Of a stretch of 64,000 bases of DNA, positions 22,849 through 63,683 are shown one piece after another; position 1 is the stretch's first letter, and the number at the start of each line of letters is the position of its first letter. The notes under the pieces are model-generated. The model did not search any database and was not told the origin of the DNA. It was given only the letters and a program-made list of their open reading frames with translations. The DNA is taken from NCBI GenBank assembly GCA_905116865.2, contig CAJHNH020006112.1, forward strand, positions 426,001 to 490,000, read 5' to 3'. Made by a program: the position numbers and the translations under genes. This DNA comes from Candidula unifasciata. Its lineage: Eukaryota > Mollusca > Gastropoda > Stylommatophora > Geomitridae.

Positions 22849-23025
22849 CTATTCAACTGACGGCCCGCAGGCCACATCTGGCCCCCAGAGGCCTAGTAAG
22901 TGGCCTGTGGATCACTGCCAATTTTAATGTATTAATGATCTTTCAATGCTGGAGCTCAGACCAATGACCCATGACTATCCCCATTTTCAAAATTTTGGCC
23001 CCTTGGTAGGCTTAGGTGAATAGAG
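22849..23025. mobile_element. Decayed hAT-type MITE
   Basis: Starts CAGGGCTATTCAACTGACGG with cccgcaggccacatctggcc, and ends in a loose complement (cttaggtgaatagag). The GC-rich block resembles Charlie-like hAT ends. Confidence 0.5.
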
Positions 23026-23029
23026 TTGA

Positions 23030-23325
23030 GTTGATTCCAGAATCAACATCACAGCACTCGGGGCATTCCCATAAGCACTCCATCCCCATCTTCAGCAGCC
23101 AGGGAAGAGTTCCGATACTAATAGTGCCAGTAGCATTCTGATTAAATGTCCGTCTTGCCTTTCCTCTGATCCTCAAGCATCTGCCAGAACCTCTCGTCAC
23201 TCCCCGCTGCATCAATCTCACTAGACCGTGGTGATCCATTTGCTCCACCGAACTGTACACGCTTTCCCACAAGGCACTAACCATGTCTGCCTTATCATTC
23301 ATCAGTATTCCACCAAGTTGTGCTA
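23030..23325 (-). mobile_element. LINE family 1 RNase H tail
   Basis: Minus frame MNDKADMVSALWESVYSSVE, LMQRGVTRGSGR and CLWECPECCDVDSGI. 5'-truncated. Confidence 0.85.
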
Positions 23326-23489
23326 AGCCAGGTGTTTACCAGTGAAAGCTTCGGTGAACAGCCCTGATCTTAGACTTCTATGGTGAGACAACCAGTGTAT
23401 CAAAAGACAATATAATCTGAGTATTTCAGCTGAAGGATTCATTATATATTCATGCAAACTCTGTAGTAATGAACATGATGAGATACATC

Positions 23490-23832
23490 TACACGAAAGG
23501 TAATCAACGAGCAGACCAACTGGCAAGCAATGCACTAACACATTTGAGAAGAAGCATGGATACAGCAGATATCATCAGTTCTGTACGGACTAGGCCAGTG
23601 GATAGTGATGAATCTCTTGACACTAACACAACTGCATGACCCAGGAGTAAAGCAAGGTGAAGCAGGTCTATGCCATTTCTGATGCAGAGGTAGGAGACAT
23701 TATAACTAGCTCCTCATTGGAACAATTAGTAGGTGTACTTTGGACTGGCTGCTGCTTGAGAGGACTGAGCATGCATGGAATACCAAATGTGCATAGACGT
23801 CGATTGTAATAACATTAAAGAAATATACTAGC
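23490..23832 (+). mobile_element. LINE family 3 RNase H tail
   Basis: Reads KGNQRADQLASNALTHLRRS, then decays, ending DVDCNNIKE. The aldo-keto reductase exon 9 starts 55 bases later on the other strand. Confidence 0.7.
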
Positions 23833-23886
23833 GAATATTTTGCAACATGTTTGTTCTCATTATCTAACTATTTGAAGAATACTTAC

Positions 23887-52917
<29,031 letters not shown>

Positions 52918-53425
52918 TGTTGAGTTTTTCTAGAGCGTTAAATAACAAGGTGATGATGTTCACGCCGCCACTACAGCTGCAGAAGTGACCTCGTAAAGCG
53001 ACGGGGGAATATCAGCCATGAACTTTCACCTCTGTCAGGTCAAATAAGCAACTGGGTTATCACGGGCCGGTTTACACAATCAATGGCACGTATACTCACA
53101 GACTAGACTAACAGACATGGCACAGATCGTGATGCTTACTTGAAAAAAGGGCAGAGGGGATCTTAGCTGTTAATACTTACATGTAAGAGAGATCTTCTAA
53201 GCTAACACATAAATGTAAGGAAATCTTTTTTGCTTATTCTAAATAGTAGTAGTGAATAAAAAAAAAATATCCTGTTCAAACCTCAAGGTTATGACTGGGA
53301 TAAACTATTAAACACACTCCTATTTTAGTTCTCTTAGTATAAATTTGTTATTTTATATTATATATCATGTAATTATTTATATAATCAATATATAATTTGT
53401 AATGTACCACGTTTTGCTTGGCGTG
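52918..53425 (-). promoter_or_regulatory. Aldo-keto reductase 5' UTR and upstream region
   Basis: Immediately upstream of the start codon is moderately GC-rich (cgccgccactacagctgc). No TATA box seen in the first 150 bases. The promoter is inferred from position only. Confidence 0.35.
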
Positions 53426-53429
53426 ATGC

Positions 53430-53545
53430 TGACCACATAACCCATCTTGTGCCGTTGGTCTATAAAAATATAGGTCTAGCCCTATATGCCCTATACGCCT
53501 AAAGGCGTGGAAAGGGTCCTTTACTTTTTTTTAAATTTTTTTTTA
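53430..53545 (+). mobile_element. SINE F tail fragment
   Basis: gcgtgatgctgaccacata to aaaggcgtggaaagggtcc, then T-rich sequence; matches the end of SINE F. Confidence 0.8.
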
Positions 53546-53799
53546 CGTTTTGCTTTGATTTATGTTGTGATTATGTTATAAATTGTACTATGAATTAATT
53601 AGACAATCTAACATTGTGTCATCAACATGGTGGATAATTAAAATACAAGGGTTTTCCTCTTAGTTCATACTCGAAGTATCCGACCTAGAATAAGATTTGT
53701 GTAGGGCTACAATCACTTTAGGTCGTTAGTGCAGGGTCTGGACAGCTGATCTTGCAGAAACAGACGTTCATCAAATGAATAATGACAATTCCAACCCAG

Positions 53800-54440
53800 G
53801 TGATTTGATTATCTATACTGATGACTTTGTTGACAGGCAGACGAAGTGCACTGGGTGTTCATAGCAAAAGCGAATGGCCGTTCCTTGGTGCAACAAAGCC
53901 TGGCATTTGATATCATAACGTGTAGTTTGAGAATGGAGGTGGAGGCAGTCACTGCTGCCTTCTACTGCCTTACATTGATGTCGTATTTGTAACTGAATCA
54001 CAGAGCATGTTGAGAAAGATGGAGACAGGCATGCTTCGTACAGAGTGGCAAGCATCACTTCAGATATCCCGGGTAGTTAACGTCCTTTGGATATATTCTA
54101 CAGGTAATGCCGGTGTGTTGGTAAATGAGCAGCAGATAGACTGGTCGGTTCTGCACAACTTGGTGGTGAATTAATGTATAGGAAGCTAAATATTGTGAGG
54201 GCCCCAAGGGAGCGAGTGAACAGTGCCGAGGCCCCAATAGATCACACGGTCTGAGGAGAATGGTGCTGCGAGGAGTGACCAGGGATCTGGCCAACGCTCA
54301 ACACTCAAGGAAAAGGTGAGACGGATACACAATCAGACAGTTACTGGTGCCATCTGAATTTGAATTCTTCGTTTGCTGCTGAAGATAGGCGTGTTCCGGG
54401 TGCTATAACGTTGGTACTCAATTCAACATTCAACATTTGT
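53800..54440 (+). mobile_element. LINE family 1 RNase H region, decayed
   Basis: Across frames: IYTDDF (first catalytic D), RMEVEAVTAAFY (E), TGNAGVL, GSAQLGGELMYRKLNIVRAP and the gggatctggccaacgctc tail. Several frameshifts. The longest family 1 copy here. Confidence 0.82.
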
Positions 54441-54474
54441 TCATACTTATCTATTGTCTGTAGAGATCTTCTTA

Positions 54475-54765
54475 GGTTCTTCTTCCTTCTTCTTTTGTCG
54501 TCTTACTGATACCAGATTGTAGACCAGTGTCGTGGTTTTCTCTATTTGTCTTGCGCCTCTTGGGTGGCTTGTGTGAAGAATTGTTCATCTTTTTGCAGAT
54601 TTCTGCTATACCATTTATCCATGTATTTCTTGGTCTTCCTCTCGACTTCCTCCCAGATGTTCTGCTGCAATAAACCCCATATGCAGCTTGGTCTGGCTGC
54701 ATTCTAACTAGGTGACCGAACCATTTTATTCTCTGTCTGTCAATATAATCCAGACCAGATATTCT
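54475..54765 (-). mobile_element. LINE RT C-terminal fragment with GAA tail
   Basis: Minus frame MQPDQAAYGVYCSRTSGRKS, RGRPRNTWINGIAEICKKM; the 3' side ends in aaaagaagaaggaagaag. Confidence 0.8.
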
Positions 54766-54769
54766 TAGC

Positions 54770-55168
54770 TAATATCTAAAATTGAAGGATATATTCTTAG
54801 CTCATTCTTATCTAAAGTCTATAAAGGAGGTCTTCCTAGCTGCTCGGAGAAAGCTCATTAGCTAATACTTATCTAAATTCTATAAAGGAGATCTTCTTGG
54901 CTAATACTTATCTAAGGTCTATAGAGGAGATCTTCTTGGCTAATACTTCTCTAAGGTCTTTAGCGGATATATTCTTGGCTAATACTTCCCTAAGGTCCAA
55001 AGAGGAGATATTCTTGGCTAATACTTCCCTAAGGTCTATAGAGGAGATATTTTTGGCTAATACTTCTCTAAGGTCTATAGAGATCTTCTTAGCTAATACT
55101 TATCTAAGGTCTATAGAGGAGATCTTTTTAGCTAATACTTATTAAAGGTCTAAAGATGAGATCTCCCC
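54770..55168 (+). repeat. 39-bp tandem array, about nine copies
   Basis: Unit ttcttggctaatacttccct plus aaggtctatagaggagata. A 13-residue repeat frame (IFLANTSLRS) is an artefact of the period. Confidence 0.93.
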
Positions 55169-55169
55169 C

Positions 55170-56495
55170 CCCCCCCCGCTCCACCCTTTTCCACTGTGAC
55201 GTGGGGCGGCTTGCTGAGAGGCGTAGGATCCCGTTGGAATGCGAAATCAGGTACAAATGTATACATCTTGACAAAGAATACAATGCCACCAGCCAAGTGG
55301 GGTAGAACAGTAGGAACTACAATGCTTCCAAACGCAGTTCAACAATGAACGCTATGAGATAAGTTCCATTGTTGTATTGACAGACAAACTTGATCAACAG
55401 ATGAGAAAATGTGCAAAATACTAAGACTCTTGTTGAGGACTCACCCAAACACGCCAACACAAGCAACCGCTCGTACATCAAACGACATCTACATTTCAAA
55501 CGACGGGTCCCAGTCCGACCTTGGAAGTCCGGAGGGTGACATCGATCTCAGTCCGACCTTGGAAGTCCGGACAGTCACATCTATCTTCTCTTCTGCAGTC
55601 TGAACAAGGCAGTGTCCCTCTTAATGGTTCGGCCTTAAGTTACCGGCTTCCTGCCGAGCGCAAAAGACAATGTACCAGCTTTCCGCTGAGGTTTCTAGTG
55701 GAGTCTGTTTACAGATGATTAAATCAGTCCTGAACTCTGTAAACAGAAAGACATAATCCCAACACTGCGGCTGGAGTGGTAAAATAGGCAGTTGCGTTTG
55801 ATTGTTGTTGTTACTTCCGGTCAAAATGGACGCCAGGCAAAGCCACTGTTTTGAGTCGTGGCAAATTTAACGATGGCCGTTATATTTTTGCTCCATTTGT
55901 AGACTGAAAGGATATAATTTCGTCACTCAGCTACTGAGATGAGTGCACGGCGCGACAATGTGAGATGCGGATTTCATTTGGAATGTTTTTCGACTGTGAC
56001 CAACCAGTGTTGTGAATTGTAGAAATCGCAATATTGGTGATGCCCTTATCCTTATGTGATTAAAATTGATCGCGTGTGCAACTGCTGATCTGTTGGTAAC
56101 TTTTGCTACCGTCGCTAATGAACTGCATTTCTAATGTCGGACCATTTATGTTGGCACTTCTGATGGCTACCGTATGCTTTTAATGCGTGTGTATACTAGT
56201 GCATATGCTAAGACAGCAGTCTGTCAATCTTGCCACAAGGGACTGTGATGAACATTCTGTGTGCTTTTTGGTGGCATAGGAGAGGAGCAACTATGGGGTG
56301 ACCCCTTTGCTATGAAGCTAAAACTAAGATTACCAAGATTATCAAGATTATCAAGATTAACCGTTGTTGGATTTGTATTCCAGTTATAAAGAATTAACTT
56401 AATGGCTTCTGTAATTAGCAGATTATGTCTTTGCTAATACTCATTAGTGAGAGAAAAAGAGAGAACGTATACAGGATTGGACGTTTTAAGACGGT
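55170..56495. other. Region without recognised gene
   Basis: A 42-base duplication (cagtccgaccttggaagtcc, twice at 55509-55575) and a cacttccggtcaaaatggac-type context at 55813 that looks like a promoter or start region, but the frame from that ATG is only 14 codons. Confidence 0.3.
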
Positions 56496-56497
56496 CG

Positions 56498-56516
56498 CTC
56501 TCTCTCCCCCCCCTCC

Positions 56517-56588
<72 letters not shown>

Positions 56589-56606
56589 GAGAGACAGAGA
56601 GAGATG
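56498..56606 (+). repeat. (CT)n-(CA)n-(GA)n microsatellite
   Basis: Compound dinucleotide repeat; reading frames over it are artefacts. Confidence 0.95.
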
Positions 56607-56714
56607 TATATTTGCTAAAAACAATGAGCTCTGTGTGCATTTACATTTTTTACGCAACACAGAATGGTAAAAAAAAAAAGAGGACACATGTAACTGTGAC
56701 TATTGCTTGCTTGC

Positions 56715-56930
56715 TTGTTGTACCCCACTAGGACATCACACAAGCGATAAACACACGGTGACACAAGGTGCCACCATGCCGATGAGGATCACCCGTGGAG
56801 AGGTCCCAGAAACCCCTTTCAGCCGGTATGGCCACAATTGTGGCCCAGCTATATTCATTGCCCCGGCAAAAGCAAGGGTGGGGCTTCAAATAACGAAAAA
56901 TTGCATCCCACAAAAGGACGACATCTCAAT
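56715..56930 (-). repeat. Repeat A, near full length
   Basis: taccccactaggacatcac to ggcaaaagcaagggtgggg, all blocks present. A short piece of the same end recurs at 57490-57520. Confidence 0.82.
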
Positions 56931-58365
56931 ATCACACCACGCCTAGGTAAAACCTCACTGGCTATGATACCGCCACTGCGCAAAGCTAATAACTGTTTAT
57001 TTGAACTGGTTTTATTGATGCCTATAAAGTGGACTAACCCGATTACCGCTCAACTTATCAGTATCGGAGGGAAATTGTCAACATGGTGTTCTAGCAATTT
57101 ATTTCAAAATATCTTCGTTACAAGGGGTCGGGGAGGAAAAGGGGGGGGGGGGGGGAAAGGGGAGGGGGAAGGGAGGTGTTAGAGCTTTGTGTTTTATGTA
57201 TCGCTGGTAAGCCTTACTTTTGTAAATCACGTATCTACAGCCTCCACACACTTTCTGCTGCCTGTTCATGATTTATTCACACATATCGTGATTTACTCTG
57301 CATTACCGAAATAATTTGCGCCAACTCTGTTTTTTCCAGTTTTGTTTCTACATTTTGTTACTTCATCTTATAAATCTTGCCTGCAGTAATAAATAGGTTA
57401 GCTTATCATGGATTATATCCCTTGTACTGATGAGGCCATATCATGAAATTATAATGTCCGCACAACACCAATTATGTATGTATTTATGTATGTTGTACCC
57501 AACCAGGACATCACACCAGATTATTCACTGCGGAGTCATTTATGTCTTATTTCTCGCACAGTTGCTCTGGTTTACGAATGATTTATTCTTAAGTGCATAC
57601 GGAATGCTAGATTGGTGCTCTGGCTCCTATATTTAGTACGAGAAGCAGTGCAAACATTTGTTTGTTTGTTTGTTTGTTTGGGTAGTTTTAAATATGCATA
57701 TATACATAAAATGATAGAGACGCTGAAACAAAGAAAACATAGGGTGATATGGGATCGGCTTCTTGGTTCTCTAGTGATTTTCGAGGGGCTAGTTTGTACG
57801 TCAAGGGTGGGAAGGGGGGGGGGGAGGGGGGTTTCAAAGGGGCTGTTCTGAGTTGTGATCAGATTCCTGGGCTCGAGAACAGCAAAACGAGCTGACATAC
57901 TTTCTGTGTCTTTGCAGCAAGTATCTGTTTGATAAAACCTGTCGATACTTTCCAACATTTATCTTTTTCGTTCTTCATTTAACCTGGATGGTTCACCTTG
58001 AATATTTTCTCCAGGCATCATTCTCTTCTTTCTGACATTTCTTCTTGTCATGTCCATCTCTTCAAAACAAAATTGTTCATTGCAATTGCCCTCCCCGATT
58101 TTGCCTTTCAAAATAAATCATCCGATTTCTCATTTTGATAACGATCTTCTCATAGCTGGCAACGACCTGTGGGTATTTTTGAATTCATTTTACTTCTTCA
58201 AAGCATTACTTAAAAAATAAAAAATAAAAGTATAATGTCTTCTACTTGCTATGCCAAAAGCTTTTCCCCCAGTTAGTTGAAAATAGCCTATAAATGATTC
58301 ATTTACTTCGTTTTTATTTTCATTCTTATTATGAGCCTGTCTAACTATTTCACACATTTGATCAA
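56931..58365. other. Region without recognised gene
   Basis: Mixed sequence with G-runs (57137-57175, 57812-57832), four TTTG units near 57660 and no coding motif I can name. Confidence 0.35.
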
Positions 58366-58369
58366 CGTC

Positions 58370-58875
58370 TGCGATGTCTTGTGTACTGTGGAAGAATTTT
58401 CACCTGCGTTGGGCTGGTCACCTAGTCTGTCTGCATGCCAGACTCTCGCCTCCCAAAAAGAGTATTGTATGGTCAGCTCCAGAAAAGAAAGAGGTCCCAG
58501 GGAGGACAGAAAAAAGCGCTACAAGGACACCCAAAACCATTCTAACATTTTCTTTTGCATCAACAAAGCAACATGGGAGGCTGCTGCACAGGACAGTTCT
58601 GTATGGCATACATTTCTTAGGCACGGTGCATCAGCCTGCCAGGCAGCGGAGGTTGCACAGTCAGAGAACCCGAGGCAGACTAGAAACAGCCGCATCGCCA
58701 ATCCAACATTTACTGCGGCTTCCACCTGTTGTCCGCACTGCTAAAGAACTGTCCAGGCTCATATAGGACTAATCAGCCACCTTCGTACTCATAATCATTG
58801 ATCATTACTAATTTGGATGAAATGTGGTCTTCGTCACTCGTGATGGACGAACAACAACAACAATTGTCGACGATA
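58370..58875 (+). mobile_element. LINE 3' end with zinc-finger tail and (ACA)n
   Basis: NFHLRWAGHLVCLHARLSPP, then in another frame ATWEAAAQDSSVWHTFLRHG, and CCPHC, a stop, then HIGLISHLRTHNH. This is the widespread animal LINE ending with a C2H2-like finger. A frameshift near 58560 and one stop break it. Tail acaacaacaacaa. Confidence 0.85.
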
Positions 58876-59079
58876 ATGTTGTAATATTTCCCTCATTATT
58901 ATAACAGAAAATCTGTTTTCTAAATACTCTCGTTTAGAAAAGTGATACATTCGTAATGCTGTCTCATGACAGGGATAGACAGATGGTAAGTATTTCGTCT
59001 GTCCTCGACTGAGCTGCCTGTTCTAGTTTGATCAAGTGTTTTGTTCGTACCGGATTATACTTTGATACCAGCTCAGTTA

Positions 59080-59908
<829 letters not shown>

Positions 59909-60274
59909 ATATCCGTTAGCTGTTAGAAAACATCCTTTATTTTCCCGATAACGTATGCAATATGGGGCACCGGAATGGTAAATTTAGTTGAGCCAAAAGC
60001 AATGTTACATCGAAAAGACTTTACCAAATATCTCTCTAGTTCTCTCTGTTCCTTCTGTTTCTGCAACAGTCTGGCTAACTTAATCAGTTATTTCGTTAGC
60101 AATCAAACTTGCTATAAAGTTTTCCATTTTTCAAAACAAGTTTCTACCAAGACTGAAAATCAGTCACAGAATTCAATGGAAAGTCACTCTATATTGTACC
60201 ACTGCCAAAGAGCCTATAAATAAAATTGTACAAGATTTAAAAAAAAAATATTTATAGTATAGTCCAGCCAGGTC

Positions 60275-60552
60275 CAGGCGGCGTCCGTGGCTAAGGCGTT
60301 GCGAGTCCGACTCGTAAGCCAGCATACCGCGATCGAAACCCACTGCAGGCTGCGTGGATTTTTGTCGTGGTATGGGACGTCGCAGGTCGACCCAGCCTAA
60401 AATGGGTACCAGGATGGGCTGTCCTGGGAAAGTAAAGACAGCCGGCGTAATGCTGACCACATAACCCACAGAGTGCTGATGGTCTGTAAAATATGGGACG
60501 CTCTGCCCGATGCGCCGGAAGGCGTGAAAAGGGAACTTTACTTATTCGGCCG
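60275..60552 (+). mobile_element. SINE F, tRNA-derived, full length
   Basis: Head ggcgtccgtggctaaggcg (A box), accgcgatcgaaacccact (B box), body with aaaatgggtaccaggatgg, and tail ggaaggcgtgaaaagggaac ending ttacttatt. Confidence 0.9.
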
Positions 60553-60564
60553 AATAGTTACGGT

Positions 60565-60795
60565 CGGGCCGACTACGAATAGTGGTTACCTTACTTCCGT
60601 TTCGTGACTGGTGGAAAATGAACATATCAAGATTTCCCACCTTGGTTCATACTGTCAAGCGTTATCTTTGTGCACCACCTACGAGCGTACCAAGTGAACG
60701 TCTGTTTGGAAATACCTTCAGTGAGACAAGAAGCTGCCTTAATGCCGACAACATTTTTTTTTTAAAGCTAATGCCGCTTTTATGCATTAACTAAG
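60565..60795 (+). pseudogene. hAT transposase C-terminal dimerisation domain, remnant
   Basis: WWKMNISRFPTLVHTVKRYL then PSERLFGNTFSETRSCLNAD. The W...FP.L...A..YL..P.S...ER.FS pattern is the hATC domain used by hAT transposases to dimerise. One short deletion after RLF. It directly follows SINE F. Confidence 0.8.
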
Positions 60796-61014
60796 CTGTC
60801 AGTGATAATTTGCAAGTTCAGTTACTTGTTATAAAACTAAGAATACTTTCATTCCTAGGTATTAGTTACCACAGACTGACTGACTGAAGGATGCAAAACA
60901 TGAAATGTTTTTAAATGCTTACTATTCTGTATTACATTTTGTGAAGTATAATTTCAGCGTACATTCGACATTATAAAAGTATTTTTTTTTTTAAATTTAT
61001 TTTATACACTATTC

Positions 61015-61130
61015 GAAATTGGAAGAATGGACCTCAGTTTGAATATCGGGAAGACAGAAATAATGGTGGTTTTAAGGAAAATAATTATTCCTAAATGTGT
61101 AATAAAAGTAAATGGTGTTATTTTGGGACA
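61015..61130 (+). mobile_element. LINE reverse transcriptase palm fragment
   Basis: Reads GRMDLSLNIGKTEIMVVLRK and IIPKCVIKVNGVILGQV; the NxxKTEIM motif follows the RT active site. It stops abruptly at a SINE tail. Confidence 0.75.
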
Positions 61131-61230
61131 AGTACAGAGTGCTGATGGTCTGTAAAATATGGGACGCTCTGCCCATATGCCAGATGCGCCGAAAGGCGTG
61201 AAAAGGGAACTTTACTTTTTTTTTTTTTTT
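61131..61230 (+). mobile_element. SINE F tail joined to the RT fragment
   Basis: acagagtgctgatggtctg to gcgtgaaaagggaacttta, then poly-T. Same as the last 90 bases of 60275-60552. Confidence 0.85.
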
Positions 61231-61564
61231 AACCAGCCAGGTCCACACCATCTGGCAGAGTGATATCGAACCAAATCATATTAGGTGTCTTCTAGAACCC
61301 TTTATTTTGTCACCTGATCTTGTAACTGTACACGACGAACTACTGTCTTTATACTGATTCGCTTCACTGCCCATGTTTAACTAAAGCAGCAATTAGACCC
61401 TTGAACAGGAAAAGGTCACTCAGCTGTCTCATATTTCAGTATTACTGCATATTTGCTATTTATTTCCCTTCTGTTCTTTCATCCTCTAATTTGTCTTCTT
61501 CTATATTTATCTTTTCCTCCTTTCTCAAGGCTCTTTAGTAAGAACGGAAATTCATTAGTAAGAA

Positions 61565-61712
61565 ATTTAGCGTAAGCGCAAATAGATCATTACGGTCTGA
61601 GGAGATAGGCACTGCGGAATTGGAACTCTTCGTTTGCTGCTGAAGATGGGGACGGAGTGTCCCGAGTGCTGTGATGTCGATCCTTAATTTGGCATTCAAC
61701 ATTCAACAGCTG
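61565..61712 (+). mobile_element. LINE family 1 3' end, deleted copy
   Basis: atagatcattacggtctgag joined to cggaattggaactcttcg, skipping about 100 bases, then gagtgtcccgagtgctgtga. Confidence 0.75.
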
Positions 61713-61994
61713 TAGTAAGAAATTCAGCTAGTTTTCTTTCCTGGTTATCCCTTTCAGGACTCGAGCATAATTTTCGAGTCGGTTGTGGTTCTTCACTTTC
61801 GAAACCGCTATCAGAATCAGAGAGTATACTATTTTCTGCAAATTAAGTTGAACCTGACCCGCTTGACTGAAATACAGTTTCAGTGTTTTCTCTCACATCT
61901 TCCGCAAGTTTATTAACCTCTGTAGGACTTAATTTTGATGTCGAATTAGTCTTGTTCCATACATTATCAGTTACAAAGCGTTGATTTCAGTCCC

Positions 61995-62205
61995 ATTTTA
62001 TTACATCGTAATCCCCCTTGAGCGATGCAATTTTTTTGTTATTTTGAAGCCCCACCCTGGCTCTTGCCAGGGGCCGAAATATAGGCTCACTAGTAAACAA
62101 CACGGTTTCTGGGACATCTCCACGGGTGATCCTCATCCGCATGGTGGCACTTCGTGTCACCGGGTGTTTATCGCTCTGTGTGATGTCATGAAGGGGTAAC
62201 ATTTA
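61995..62205 (+). repeat. Repeat A, near full length
   Basis: cccccttgagcgatgcaat to gatgtcatgaaggggtaac. Confidence 0.8.
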
Positions 62206-62829
62206 CCTAACTTACTTCAGTCCCATTTCGTTTCGCTTGTTGACGAGACTAAAGTGTCGATGTATGTTTCATTAATTAGTTAGGTTTAATTATTTGCCAG
62301 ATAATTATTTGTAGTATTACACTTGTTTTTCATTCTAATTTTTAAACAAAAACAAAACACACAAAAAAGTTGTCCTGAACCGAGATTTCAAAACGGGTTT
62401 TTCTTGAAATTTTGTCACCCTCTTTAGTGATGACACCTGGTGCGGCCGGCACCTCCCCCAGCTCCCCCCTCATCCCTCCCCACCCCAAACCCCATTCGCT
62501 ACGCTACTGAATGTTAATAAAATAGGTTTGCATGAACCAAACCAATCATAAACGAAAAAATCTTACTGATTTCTAATGTCAGTGTTAGATGAGATATGAC
62601 CAAATCGAACCAAAACCACCCCCTTATAATCTTGGATGTATTATTCAGACAAATTACACATTAGCACCTTTTTTGTCCACATGTCACAGTAGCAGATGTG
62701 CATCCAACGTTTAGAAAAGCAAAACGGTTTTGAGTTGATCAATAGAAGGCAATATATCATAAGTAGTAAATTAACTGATTGTCACGGCGACATATGAACC
62801 GGAACACGAAATAAGCAACTCTCCAGCGT

Positions 62830-62974
62830 GGAATGTTCGCGTTGGTTGTCGCAAAGGGCTATGTGTGTTCCTTTGAAATAGTGCCTATATAAGGCAGTAG
62901 TACCGAAACTTAACAACGTCAACCAAGGGAGTTGTTTACGAAACACATCCAAGTCTACACTCTATCGTTTGTAG
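62830..62974 (+). promoter_or_regulatory. Possible TATA promoter with heat-shock-like site and first exon
   Basis: TATATAAG at 62886-62893, preceded at 62830-62839 by GGAATGTTCG, which fits the nGAAnnTTCn heat-shock element. About 80 bases after the TATA a good splice donor (gtaggt, 62975) could end a non-coding first exon. No coding sequence follows within the window. Confidence 0.35.
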
Positions 62975-63565
62975 GTAGGTTTTAATAACACACGCAGTGA
63001 GAGATTTTGTATATAAACACATATTCTTTTGATGTAGTTGTATTTTGACCATGATATGAGTTGCTATATTACCAAAAGTAGACGAACTAATTTTTTCAGT
63101 AAGACCACTCTACTACGGTGCTGTTGTCCATTCAGAAGAGAACATAGCATCAGCAGTGAGAGAAACTGAAGGTTCTCTGAAAGCTGTACACGTTTTTTCA
63201 CCACATCACCCTCTGTGTGTCGATTGGTCTATGAGGACATGTGCTAGATACATATAATTATCATATGCCTTAGTCTACACTACTTTGCGGGTGTATTGTA
63301 AAAGGACAATTTCCCACGCCTTCATTCTAGACCAATATTTCATTCACCAATCGGCACTCAATGGGTGACGTGGTCAGCATCACACATCAGCATCACATGC
63401 CCTTACTTCCAAGGACTTTACCTGGTATCCATTAAAGGCTTTGTCGACCTGGCGGCCAAGGTCATTATTTGAAAACAGTCCGGTTGTGTTTATTTCAAAC
63501 CAATATTGTTTAATTTGTGGCAGTAAACAGTCAGGAATATATTTCAACACAGCAGTGGTCGATGC
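62975..63565. other. Region without recognised gene
   Basis: No coding or repeat motif named. Would be the first intron if the promoter at 62830-62974 is real. Confidence 0.3.
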
Positions 63566-63569
63566 TTGG

Positions 63570-63672
63570 TTATGTCGAGGCGCGGGTTTAACCAAAGTTA
63601 CAGGCAATTTGGCAGCAGACCGACTTGCGTTGGTTTCAACCTGTGGTATCGACAGCCGACCATTTAGTCAGC
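63570..63672 (+). mobile_element. SINE B body fragment
   Basis: caggcaatttggcagcag and gttggtttcaacctgtggt match the SINE B body; a related weaker piece lies at 17101-17190. Confidence 0.5.
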
Positions 63673-63683
63673 AGTGGGAAACT

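Noticed and set aside
55409..55718. Two overlapping short frames after 55409 as a gene
   Set aside because: They include a 42-base duplication, have no family match, and no splice-consistent continuation.
60275..60345. A functional tRNA gene
   Set aside because: Continues into a SINE body with copies elsewhere, and B box is imperfect (gatcgaaacc).
63380..63607. A 75-codon minus frame
   Set aside because: Overlaps a SINE B body fragment and shows no known motif.
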